A stretch of DNA of 25,366 bases, taken from IMG/VR virus record IMGVR_UViG_3300009425_000086, positions 1-25,366 of that record. The stretch is one strand, 5' to 3'. Source of the DNA: a virus. Shown here in pieces: positions 1 to 7,577 of this stretch (positions are counted from its first letter, which is position 1; each line of letters starts with the position of its first letter). The notes below the pieces were generated by a model that did no database searches, was not told the DNA's origin, and saw only the letters and a list, made by a program, of their open reading frames with translations. A program made the position numbers and the translations under genes.

Positions 1-233
1 AAAGTGCTAAATCATTTAGTATAACTTCTGTTACTGAACATAGAGATACAGCTCATCATTATAAAGATGCAGAGGGTAATCGAAGAAATAACGGTGGTGT
101 TGGGTGGACTGCAGTATCACATTACACTGAAGAGTCGGAAGAAAATGAAAAAAAGAGGACTATTAAAATTATTAGGCCTGGTAAAATCCGACAAGTTGTA
201 GCAGAATTTGAACGACTGATGGCAAATGAGTAG
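1..233 (+). CDS. 53: Baseplate wedge protein gp53, C-terminal end (partial)
   Basis: An open frame enters from the left edge (first full codon at base 3) and stops at TAG 231-233, giving the last 76 residues. The tail of this fragment, with the segments ENEKKRTIKII and FERLMANE, resembles the end of T4 gp53 (ENEKLRQIKII and a following IRIME). The upstream HHYKDAEGN segment resembles T4's YHVNENGE. In T4, gp53 is a wedge component that joins neighbouring wedges around the hub during baseplate assembly. Here the gene sits directly before hub genes and overlaps the next start by 8 nt (ATGAGTAG), so the two are probably translationally coupled. The match is from memory of the T4 sequence; the N-terminus lies outside the window. 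Confidence 0.8.
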   Translation, partial: SAKSFSITSVTEHRDTAHHYKDAEGNRRNNGGVGWTAVSHYTEESEENEKKRTIKIIRPGKIRQVVAEFERLMANE

Positions 234-1695
234 TTATAAAGCAGGCGAATTTCAAACCGAAGCACTCCACATAGTCAATCAAGAAGGGGAAAGCTTAGAC
301 CTTAGTGGAATTGCAATAAGTTTTCGTCTTTATGAAGATATCGAGAAGAAGTTTGTCACAGGAGATGTGTCGATGGCTGATGGTTTAAACCTGTTAAAAA
401 ACTTTAGGTTTACTGGACAGGAATTCATCCGTATAGCTATAAATCAAAGAGAAGGCACTTGTGATGACGAGTTCTCTGATAAGAAATTCTCTATTGATAA
501 GACATTTAGAGTTTATCAAATTGTCACTGTACTAAGAAAAGAAGGGACAGTACAAACATATCAATTTAAAATTTGTGACCCTGCAAAGTTTACTTCCTTG
601 CGAACCCGACTTAGTAAAACTCTTAGAGGTTCTTACAGTGATATGTTAGGTCAAGTAATGATGGATCATTGTAATGTTACAGCAAAAGAAATTGATAATT
701 GGGAAGATAGTGTCCCACCTAACCAACAGTTTATTGTACCTAACTGGACTATCGCTCGATTTCTTGAGTTTATTTGTTTAAATGCAAATAAGGGTACTGA
801 GGCCGTATATAGGAATGGGATGTTTTTTTACCAAACACTGAATGGTGGATTTAGATTTAGATCAATTGACACAATGTTTAGTGAAGAGTTTCCAATAGAT
901 TTTTCATTATTACCGTTGTCAGCATCAGATACCGATAACAAGAATATCAATGCGCCTGGCGGTTTGAACTCTCAGATTATTTCCATTAAACGACCTCAAG
1001 TATTTGATACACTTTGGGGAACACAGAGTGGTGCATACGCTTCAAGTGCAAAAGTGTATGACCCAATTAAAAAAATCGAAGAAGATATCATCTACGATAT
1101 GGAAGAGACTTTTGGCCGTAGTAAAAACCATGTCTCAGGATATCCTATGATAAGAACAAGTAAGATGTTATTAAATGAACAAGAAAGAATGTTATCTACT
1201 GAGAATATAGTTGACCCAAAGATAAGTCCTAAAGTCAATGAAATAGGTGTTGATCTTGCCCCAAACAAAGCGTCTGACGCTGTAGTTCTTTATGATTACA
1301 ATAGTAATCACGATTTTGATAACAGTGCAGACATTACATCAGACCCCATATTCAAAGGACAGACTTTTAAGAGCAATGGAATTCTAGAGAGAAAAGCATT
1401 ACTTGAAATATTACAGCAGAATAGAATTGAAGTTGTCATACCGTTAAGAACAGATATATCAGTGGGCACTATCATTAATCTTAAGATACCTGAACCTGAA
1501 CTATATAGCGAAACTAGTTCTCCAACGGATAAAGTTAATGACCATAGATATCTAATTACTTCTCTCGGTATTAACGGAAGTTTTTTTAATGCTTCAGGTG
1601 AGATGAATTTAGAGTGTGTTAAAGAGAGTTACGCAAGAGACATATCAAAAGCAACACCAATATTGGATTCAGCTGATCCTGAAGAAGTAGTATAA
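226..1695 (+). CDS. 27: Baseplate central hub protein, gp27-like
   Basis: This 489-residue protein has the layout of T4 gp27, which forms the trimeric hub that holds the gp5 spike and matches the tail tube. The N-terminal 130 residues have the hub beta-barrel pattern (LSGIAISFRLYEDI, then FTGQEFIRIAI), comparable to the start of T4 gp27. Around residues 169-187 a VPNWTIARFLEFI segment parallels IPWTSTFENYLSYV in gp27. The protein is longer than T4 gp27 (about 390 residues), with extra sequence in the middle and an acidic tail. Its position between gp53 and gp5 supports a hub role. The start ATG lies inside the end of gp53, and the stop shares one base with the gp5 start (TAATG), indicating coupled translation of hub and spike. 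Similarity is by pattern, not an alignment score. Confidence 0.75.
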   Translation: MSSYKAGEFQTEALHIVNQEGESLDLSGIAISFRLYEDIEKKFVTGDVSMADGLNLLKNFRFTGQEFIRIAINQREGTCDDEFSDKKFSIDKTFRVYQIVTVLRKEGTVQTYQFKICDPAKFTSLRTRLSKTLRGSYSDMLGQVMMDHCNVTAKEIDNWEDSVPPNQQFIVPNWTIARFLEFICLNANKGTEAVYRNGMFFYQTLNGGFRFRSIDTMFSEEFPIDFSLLPLSASDTDNKNINAPGGLNSQIISIKRPQVFDTLWGTQSGAYASSAKVYDPIKKIEEDIIYDMEETFGRSKNHVSGYPMIRTSKMLLNEQERMLSTENIVDPKISPKVNEIGVDLAPNKASDAVVLYDYNSNHDFDNSADITSDPIFKGQTFKSNGILERKALLEILQQNRIEVVIPLRTDISVGTIINLKIPEPELYSETSSPTDKVNDHRYLITSLGINGSFFNASGEMNLECVKESYARDISKATPILDSADPEEVV

Positions 1696-2756
1696 TGAAA
1701 ACTTATTACGGAATAGTAGAGGATAGACAAGACCCACTTAAGATAGGTAGGGTGCGTGTTCGTGTACATGGTATTCATACTGATAAGAAACATTTAATTG
1801 CGACACCCGATCTTCCATGGGCTCAAGTTGTATTACCTACTACTTCTGCAGGGTTATCAGGATTCGGAACACAACACGGACTCGTGGAAGGGTCTACGGT
1901 ATTGTTGTTCTTTAGAGATGAACACGCATGTCAACAACCAGTAATTATTGGGTCAACTGCAGGTATACCTCAAGCGGGTTATAGGGAGACTGCAACGGAT
2001 GAACAGCTGACTCGGTCAGTAGATAAAGGATTTAATGACCCTAGACAACTTACAGTATCAGGTTATGTTGGAACATCTGATGGCCCGAACCCCGATATGG
2101 ACAGTAGAAGAGGACATGGCCTTACTACTGCACTAGACACTGCACCTAAAATTTATGAATCTAGAGGTATTAGTTATATAGGAAAGGGGTCTTCAATTGA
2201 AGAACCCACACTTACCGAAAAAGATTTACCTTACTATCCATTATACATGGATAGTTCAGACTTATCTAAACTCGCTGATACTACGGATGAAAAAGACCTT
2301 CATGCAGGAAGAGACATACCTAAAGACCTTATTTCTACTAAAAAGGCAATAAAATCTCCTGCAAAACCAGTCTACCCATATAACAAAGTTATTCAGTCAG
2401 AGTCAGGTCATGTCATAGAGATGGATGATACACTAGGTGCCGAAAGACTTGCAATTGAACATAGGTCAGGAACTTTTCAGGAGATTCATCCCGATGGTTC
2501 TATGGTGACTAGAGTTGTAAATGACAACTACACAATACTTTGTAAAGACAACGAAGTGCATATCGGTGGTAAAGTTAACATTAAAGTTTTGGGTGATGCA
2601 AATATTCATGCGATTGGAAAGATTGATATCAAGGGTTCCAGTGATGTTAAGATTGCTTCACTTTCAGGAAACCTAGACCTTGAAGCGGGTGGAAACTTAA
2701 CCTTAACAGCAGACAAAGTATTAGTAAAAGGCTCTGAATTTAGGCCGAACTCATAA
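1695..2756 (+). CDS. 5: Baseplate hub/tail spike protein gp5 without a lysozyme domain
   Basis: This 353-residue protein is a clear T4 gp5 homologue at both ends. Residues 1-95 are the OB-fold: YGIVEDRQDPLKIGRVRVRV matches the T4 VGVVEDRMDPLKLGRVRVRV segment, followed by LPWAQVVLPTTSAGLSGFG. From about residue 225, YPYNKVIQSESGHVIEMDD and GTFQEIHPDGS match the start of the gp5C needle. Residues about 285-345 are short V/I-x-G beta-helix repeats forming the trimeric membrane-piercing spike. T4 gp5 (575 residues) has a lysozyme domain between these parts; here there are only about 130 residues of polar linker with no lysozyme motif (no E-8-D-5-T pattern). The protein should therefore puncture but not digest peptidoglycan. 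The start overlaps the gp27-like stop by one base. Confidence 0.92.
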   Translation: MKTYYGIVEDRQDPLKIGRVRVRVHGIHTDKKHLIATPDLPWAQVVLPTTSAGLSGFGTQHGLVEGSTVLLFFRDEHACQQPVIIGSTAGIPQAGYRETATDEQLTRSVDKGFNDPRQLTVSGYVGTSDGPNPDMDSRRGHGLTTALDTAPKIYESRGISYIGKGSSIEEPTLTEKDLPYYPLYMDSSDLSKLADTTDEKDLHAGRDIPKDLISTKKAIKSPAKPVYPYNKVIQSESGHVIEMDDTLGAERLAIEHRSGTFQEIHPDGSMVTRVVNDNYTILCKDNEVHIGGKVNIKVLGDANIHAIGKIDIKGSSDVKIASLSGNLDLEAGGNLTLTADKVLVKGSEFRPNS

Positions 2757-2758
2757 TT

Positions 2759-4672
2759 ATGGCAACTAGTGAAGAAAGTAAAGTTGAACCCTTAGAGGAA
2801 ACCATAGCGGGTTCGTTCCCATGTCCTGAAGGGGATATATTTTCCTTACCAACAAAAGAAGAAATCGTAAACGCATTTAATGAAATAGCTGCTTTACCTG
2901 GCAAGATGATTGGAAAAGTCCAAGAGATGAAGGCGGAAAAGGCGAAGGAAATTGCAGACTTATATAAACAATTAGAGGAAGCAGATACAGAAGAAGCAAG
3001 AGATGCGATAAACAAAGAGATAGCAGAAAAAGAAGATTACATCAAGACTCAAATCGAGGGTGTAATACAGAAAGAGATTGATGATGTTGTAAAAACTGTT
3101 GAAGAATTTGTTGATATACTAAGTGATGTCTTATCCCCTTGGTGGAATACAAAAGGTCTAAATCGTGATTGGCAAAAAGAGGCCAGAGATGCATTTGAAG
3201 AATTACTTCAGGAGTTCCATCTTTATATACCAGTAAAAATTGCTGAATTATTATCTAAGTTAGTTCCTATTAGTTTTGCAATCAATGTTTTGGGCATATC
3301 GATTGATGTGTTAAAACTAGTCACCGACCCTGCTTATCAAAAAGAATTGCAAGACCAAATTTCAGGTATTAATTTTGATTTACAAATAGTAGAGAAGTTT
3401 AAAGAACTTGAAAAGATTAATGATAAAATAGCAAAATTGGTAGAAGAGTTAGCAGACCCCGACATTAGTATGGAAGACCATATAAAGAAATCGGAAGAGA
3501 TGGAAAAACTAGAAGCACAAAAGAAAGAGATGCTTAGTGCGATTGATATAATCTACGATTTAAAGGATGGGTTTATTGAGAAATTTTGGCAACTTGTTCC
3601 TGAAGAGTTTAGACAATTTGATGGTGAATTCGGAGTAGTAGACAACAAAGCAAAAGGAAAGATAATTTGGAAATGGATTAAAAAGGAAATTAAAGAGTGG
3701 TTGCAGAATTGGTATCTTAAAGCAATACAAGCAGTACTAGGTATCTTTGATAAGATTTGGAGTCTGTTAAATTTGCCTGATTTACCTATTCAAATATTAA
3801 TAGACATTATGAATTTTGATGTAAAGGCATTTATAGCAAGTGCAATCAAAGCCATAAAAGATCAGTGGAAAGCTTTAAAGGAAAAATTCCAAACAGATAT
3901 TGGTAAACTAAAAGACAAGATAGAAAAACTAAAAGAGGAATTAGCAGCCGATGATATTAGTATGGAAGACTATATAAAGAAATCGGAAGAGTTGGATAAA
4001 CTGGAAGCAGATTTAAAGAAGATGCAGGATGAAATGTTTTCAGCTAAAGATGCATTTGTAAAATTGATTAGAGACACTATACTAGACCTTAAAATCTTTG
4101 GTTTTAGTATAGGAAAAATTTTAGGTGCTTCAATAAAATCAACTACTGAATCAATTGAAGAAGAAATTTCTGAAATGTTATTTGCACTGGAAGAATTTAA
4201 AATGAATTTCCATAAGAAGATACTGTTTGAATGGGTAAAAGTAGTTAAGAAGTTTTTTAGTGCGATAGGATTGGGTGCAATTTTTGAGTTTATGTTTCTA
4301 ACATGGTGTGACTTCTTGAAACTAATTGGTATGCCTATGGGTATTAATTTACAACTACCAGCAATTGCAGGTATCATAAGTGTCGTTACAAAAGACACTG
4401 TTAATGCTCCAAAAACTCAAGATAAAGGCAGTGACGATGGAGTTGCATTTACTAAAATGAAAAATGAAGAACAGATAGATGAAACAGCATTCTCAGTCTC
4501 AACTGGAAGTGGAACACTACACGCTTTTATAGACGGAGTTGAAATAGAAGAAGGTATCTTCCCGAACCAAATGCAAAAATCAGGAAACACAGTAACATTT
4601 AACACTGCACCATTGACTCAATCTGAGTATGATTCGGGTGTTACGAAAGATGTTGCATTAATTTTAATATAG
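2759..4672 (+). CDS. Large helical coiled-coil tail protein, possible tape-measure or hub-associated protein
   Basis: I do not recognise this 637-residue protein with certainty. It is mostly helical, with Glu/Lys-rich coiled-coil stretches at about residues 54-95, 221-260 and 385-424. The last two are an internal duplication (ISMEDHIKKSEEMEKLEA and ISMEDYIKKSEELDKLEA) spaced exactly 492 nt (164 codons). Between them lie long amphipathic, Trp-rich helices (KIIWKWIKKEIKEWLQNWY). The last 60-70 residues switch to a beta-rich domain (GTLHAFIDGVEIEEG, then GNTVTFNTAPL) like small domains of fibre proteins. Its size is close to T4 tape-measure gp29 (590 residues), and it sits next to hub genes, so a tape-measure or hub-chaperone role is possible. 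The beta-rich C-terminus argues for some caution. It starts 2 bases after the gp5 stop with no obvious ribosome binding site, so it is probably coupled. Confidence 0.6.
   Translation: MATSEESKVEPLEETIAGSFPCPEGDIFSLPTKEEIVNAFNEIAALPGKMIGKVQEMKAEKAKEIADLYKQLEEADTEEARDAINKEIAEKEDYIKTQIEGVIQKEIDDVVKTVEEFVDILSDVLSPWWNTKGLNRDWQKEARDAFEELLQEFHLYIPVKIAELLSKLVPISFAINVLGISIDVLKLVTDPAYQKELQDQISGINFDLQIVEKFKELEKINDKIAKLVEELADPDISMEDHIKKSEEMEKLEAQKKEMLSAIDIIYDLKDGFIEKFWQLVPEEFRQFDGEFGVVDNKAKGKIIWKWIKKEIKEWLQNWYLKAIQAVLGIFDKIWSLLNLPDLPIQILIDIMNFDVKAFIASAIKAIKDQWKALKEKFQTDIGKLKDKIEKLKEELAADDISMEDYIKKSEELDKLEADLKKMQDEMFSAKDAFVKLIRDTILDLKIFGFSIGKILGASIKSTTESIEEEISEMLFALEEFKMNFHKKILFEWVKVVKKFFSAIGLGAIFEFMFLTWCDFLKLIGMPMGINLQLPAIAGIISVVTKDTVNAPKTQDKGSDDGVAFTKMKNEEQIDETAFSVSTGSGTLHAFIDGVEIEEGIFPNQMQKSGNTVTFNTAPLTQSEYDSGVTKDVALILI
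3419..4030 (+). repeat. Internal in-frame duplication of a coiled-coil segment
   Basis: Two copies of a roughly 110-nt coding segment occur at about 3419-3530 and 3911-4022 within the 637-residue protein. They are visible at DNA level (ATTAGTATGGAAGAC at 3464 and 3956, followed by matching AAGAAATCGGAAGAG stretches) and are 492 nt apart. The offset is a whole number of codons, so the copies encode the same helical hairpin. Residues 54-95 may be an older third copy (KQLEEADTEEARDAINKEI). Confidence 0.8.
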
Positions 4673-4696
4673 AAAGAAGTCTCATCTTCACTGGAG

Positions 4697-4704
4697 TATA
4701 AATA
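4697..4704 (+). promoter_or_regulatory. T4-type late promoter TATAAATA upstream of gp25
   Basis: A perfect T4 late promoter octamer sits in the 37-nt gap before gp25. In T4 late promoters the octamer covers about -13 to -6. By that spacing the predicted +1 is base 4710, the A of the gp25 ATG, which implies a leaderless late transcript. A possible Shine-Dalgarno GGAG (4693-4696) lies upstream of the octamer and would only be present on read-through mRNA. Confidence 0.75.
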
Positions 4705-4709
4705 GATAT

Positions 4710-5132
4710 ATGGCAATAGATATAATCAATGAAGCAAAGACTGTAGCTACCTCTAAAGGTACATATAGGGATTTAGACTTACTTTTTAGAAGACATCCTC
4801 AGACTGGAGATGTGGTTGTGAGAACTGATGCAGAAGCAGTTAAGAGATCAGTTAAAAATATTATATTAACTAACCATTTTGAAAGACCGTTTAAACCAGG
4901 CTTTGGTGGTTCTATCAGAAACCTTCTATTTGAGTTGACTACTAGCAGACAGCTGAGAAAGATGGAGAACAGAATTAGAGATTTGTTGACAACATTTGAA
5001 CCTAGGGTCAGCAATGTAGTAGTAAATCTCTTAACTGGTAACAGTAATGAAATTGCTGTAAACATACACTATTCAATTATAAATGTGGCAGCTAACCAAG
5101 AATTAGAGCTCACAGTAACAAGGGCAAGATAA
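4710..5132 (+). CDS. 25: Baseplate wedge protein gp25
   Basis: This 140-residue protein has the length and fold signature of the GPW/gp25 family (T4 gp25 has 132 residues). In T4 gp25 belongs to the inner wedge core, binds gp6 and gp53, and starts sheath assembly. The diagnostic segment is ERPFKPGFGGSIRNLLFE at residues 58-75, equivalent to SRPFDPEFGCDLSDQLFE of T4. It is followed by a helix (RKMENRIRDLLTTFEPRVSN) and a C-terminal beta sheet. It is followed by gp6 after a single base, as expected for a wedge operon. A late promoter lies directly before the ATG. Confidence 0.93.
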   Translation: MAIDIINEAKTVATSKGTYRDLDLLFRRHPQTGDVVVRTDAEAVKRSVKNIILTNHFERPFKPGFGGSIRNLLFELTTSRQLRKMENRIRDLLTTFEPRVSNVVVNLLTGNSNEIAVNIHYSIINVAANQELELTVTRAR

Positions 5133-5133
5133 C

Positions 5134-7005
5134 ATGGCAATAAAAAGTTCACAAATAAATGTAACCGATTTAGACTTCGATGATATAGCAAGTAATCTAA
5201 AAGGGTATCTGCAAGGACAAGACCAACTAAAGGACTATGACTTTGAAGGTTCTACTATGTCGGTACTGGTTGACCTACTTGCCTATGCAGCACACATTGG
5301 TGCTGTCAATACAAACATCGCAGGTAGTGAACTCTTCCTAGACTCTGCACAGATCAGAAAGAATGTTGTATCTCGTGCAAAGGATTTAGGATTTACGCCA
5401 GGCTCAGAAAGTGCAGCAACTGCAATCGTAGATGTCGCATTAAAGAATGTTAGAAATGCAGATGGAACTTATCCGACAACTGGGGAAATGTCTCTTCTAA
5501 GAGGTGCAATATTTAATGTAAATTTTGATGGGAAGGTATTTGGATTTACTGTTCCTAATACTTTAGTCCCTAGTCAGAATGGGTCAACATATGATTATAA
5601 AAATGTTCCTTTAGTACAGGGAACTTATGCTTCTGATACATTTGTGTTTGACAATCAGATTGCTAATCCTAAATTTGTGTTATCCAACGAAAGGGTTGAC
5701 AGATCAAGAATTGATGTATCAGTAAACTCAGATGGAACTTCAACAACTTATACTTTATCTACTGATGTGTCTACTATTAAAACTACCTCAACCGTTTATT
5801 ACACACAAGAAAATGAAGAGGGGTTTGTTGAATTATACTTTGGAGACGGCACACTAGGTGCAGCTCTAAAGGATGGGGATGTCATTACTGTTACTTATGT
5901 TATTGTAGATGATGTTCATTGCAATGGGGTAAAAACATTTTCACAAGTAACTGCAATTAACGGATATACAGATTCAACTGTTACTACTACTTCAGTTGCA
6001 GCTGGTGGTGGAGAGAAAGAATCAATCGAATCAATTAAATTTAAAGCAACGAAGTTTTATACTTCTCAGAACAGACTGGTAACACTGAATGACTACAAAG
6101 CAAAAGTCAGTGAGTATTACCCGAATGCAGATGCAGTTGCAGTATGGGGTGGGGAAGATAATGATCCCCCAGTATACGGAAAAGTATTCCTTGCAATCAA
6201 ACCATTGAACTCAGACTATCTTTCAAATTCAGAGAAACTTGTAGTAACAAAAAAACTGAAGAGTTTGAACATGTTAACTGTTCGTCCTGAGATCGTTGAT
6301 GCAGAGATAGTTAAGATTCTTCTAACTACAACTTTCAAATATAATGAACGAGGAACAACTCTTTCAAAAGGAGAATTAGAGACTATAGTTACAAGTGCAA
6401 TCAATACATACGATGACATTCATTTAACAAACTTTGATGCAATCTTTAGACACTCAAATCTTATTAAAGATATTGATGCATCGAATGGTGCAGTTTTGAG
6501 TAACACTACTAATGTTAGATTAAGAAAAAAAGTAACTGCGAAGATAGGACAAATTATAGGTTATTCTGTAGGGTTTGGAAACGGTTTCTATAATCCTAAT
6601 TTAGGATACAACGCACTAAGCGGTGGTATTACAAGTACAACTGGTTTCTACTCAGTAGGAGATGCAACCAATATCCATTACTACGATGACGATGGTAAAG
6701 GAGCTTTGAGGGAATATTATCTTTCAGGGCCAACAAGAATTTATACGGATAGTTCTGCAGGAACAATAGACTATTCGACTGGACTAATTACAATCAATGC
6801 TGTCAATATAACCTCAACGGTTAATGTTGATTCAACGATTGACTTCACCATGATACCTAACGGCAATGATGTTGTTGCAACACGAGGAATCTTAATTGAT
6901 ATCTCGGCGGCCGATATTAAAGTATTAGGGGAAGTAGACACCATCGCAAGTGGTGAATCGAGTGCTGGTGTAGGATTTAATTCTACATCGAACTCATCAT
7001 ATTAA
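5134..7005 (+). CDS. 6: Baseplate wedge protein gp6 (Baseplate J-like)
   Basis: This 623-residue protein is the gp6 wedge subunit, which in T4 (660 residues) forms the dimeric ring that holds the inner baseplate together and reorganises during sheath contraction. The N-terminus has the typical gp6/J segments: DFDDIASNLKGYLQ, then DYDFEGSTMSVLVDLLAYA and NTNIAGSELFLDSAQIRKNV at about residues 35-85. A J-like core follows (VELYFGDGTLGAALKDGD around residues 230-250). The region at about residues 290-420 (ESIKFKATKFYTSQNRLVT, then DYKAKVSEYYPNADAVAVWGGED) is characteristic of the family. The C-terminal 150 residues are beta-rich and more variable. It begins one base after gp25 and is probably co-transcribed with it. 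Confidence 0.92.
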   Translation: MAIKSSQINVTDLDFDDIASNLKGYLQGQDQLKDYDFEGSTMSVLVDLLAYAAHIGAVNTNIAGSELFLDSAQIRKNVVSRAKDLGFTPGSESAATAIVDVALKNVRNADGTYPTTGEMSLLRGAIFNVNFDGKVFGFTVPNTLVPSQNGSTYDYKNVPLVQGTYASDTFVFDNQIANPKFVLSNERVDRSRIDVSVNSDGTSTTYTLSTDVSTIKTTSTVYYTQENEEGFVELYFGDGTLGAALKDGDVITVTYVIVDDVHCNGVKTFSQVTAINGYTDSTVTTTSVAAGGGEKESIESIKFKATKFYTSQNRLVTLNDYKAKVSEYYPNADAVAVWGGEDNDPPVYGKVFLAIKPLNSDYLSNSEKLVVTKKLKSLNMLTVRPEIVDAEIVKILLTTTFKYNERGTTLSKGELETIVTSAINTYDDIHLTNFDAIFRHSNLIKDIDASNGAVLSNTTNVRLRKKVTAKIGQIIGYSVGFGNGFYNPNLGYNALSGGITSTTGFYSVGDATNIHYYDDDGKGALREYYLSGPTRIYTDSSAGTIDYSTGLITINAVNITSTVNVDSTIDFTMIPNGNDVVATRGILIDISAADIKVLGEVDTIASGESSAGVGFNSTSNSSY

Positions 7006-7021
7006 ATTATGAATAAAGTGG

Positions 7022-7055
7022 TCTGAGATGGTAGGTTCCATGCTCAGAGTAGCAT
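7022..7055 (+). promoter_or_regulatory. Two mutually exclusive hairpins in the 84-nt leader before the 7090 gene
   Basis: Stem A pairs TCTGAGATGG (7022-7031) with CCATgCTCAGA (7038-7048), with one bulged G and a 6-nt loop. Stem B pairs ATGCT (7040-7044) with AGCAT (7051-7055) around CAGAGT. Both need bases 7040-7048, so only one can form at a time. No T-run follows directly (the next is about 7068-7073), so this is not a standard terminator. The gene's ribosome binding site TATAGGAG follows at 7073-7080. The function is unknown; processing or translational control are possibilities. Confidence 0.45.
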
Positions 7056-7089
7056 CCCATTAATTTGGTTTTTATAGGAGAAAACAACA

Positions 7090-7563
7090 ATGGCAGATAA
7101 AAAAATAAGTGCATTATCACTGGTAGCTGATACAGACATCGGTGCAGATGACCTTCTACATATTGTAGACAATCCCGGCGGAACGCCCGTCAACAAGAAA
7201 ATGACTATTGGTCAGTTATTTGAAAATATCCCTACGCATTTAGCGATAGACGATATTGCGACATTAACTGCAACAGCAACAACTCTTGCAACAACATTTG
7301 CAACAGCAATCGACTTAACGAGTGCTTCAGCAGATGTGGCGTTTACATTAGGCAATGGCACAGACGTAGGTCAGTTAAAAGTAATTTTTGCTTCAACTGA
7401 ACCCGCCTCTACTTATGCAGCTAATATAACAGTATCAGCATGGGGTTACAGTGCAGATACGACTAATCAAATCGTTCTTGATTCAAGAGGCGAAGCGGTT
7501 ATTTGTATTTGGAATGGAACTTCATGGTTCCCTATTTCACAAGTTGGTGCGACACTAACTTAA
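7090..7563 (+). CDS. Small phage structural protein (fibre or decoration type)
   Basis: A 157-residue protein of unknown specific function. The N-terminus KKISALSLVADTDIGADDLL followed by HIVDNPGGTPVNKKMTIGQL is a motif I associate with N-terminal parts of marine phage fibre and decoration proteins. The rest is a Thr/Ala-rich beta domain (VAFTLGNGTDVGQLKVIFAS, then a GTSWFPIS end) resembling a compact trimeric head or shoulder domain. No membrane segment or catalytic motif is seen. It is inserted between gp6 and gp7, has a good ribosome binding site (AGGAG 7076-7080, 9 nt before the ATG), and its own structured leader, so expression may be set separately from gp6. A baseplate accessory or fibre-related virion protein is the best guess. 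Confidence 0.6.
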   Translation: MADKKISALSLVADTDIGADDLLHIVDNPGGTPVNKKMTIGQLFENIPTHLAIDDIATLTATATTLATTFATAIDLTSASADVAFTLGNGTDVGQLKVIFASTEPASTYAANITVSAWGYSADTTNQIVLDSRGEAVICIWNGTSWFPISQVGATLT

Positions 7564-7577
7564 AATAGGAAACATCT

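Noticed and set aside
2740-5065. Minus-strand open frames at 2740-3015, 3970-4398, 4417-4605 and 4799-5065
   Set aside because: All lie opposite well-supported + strand genes and have shadow-type composition.
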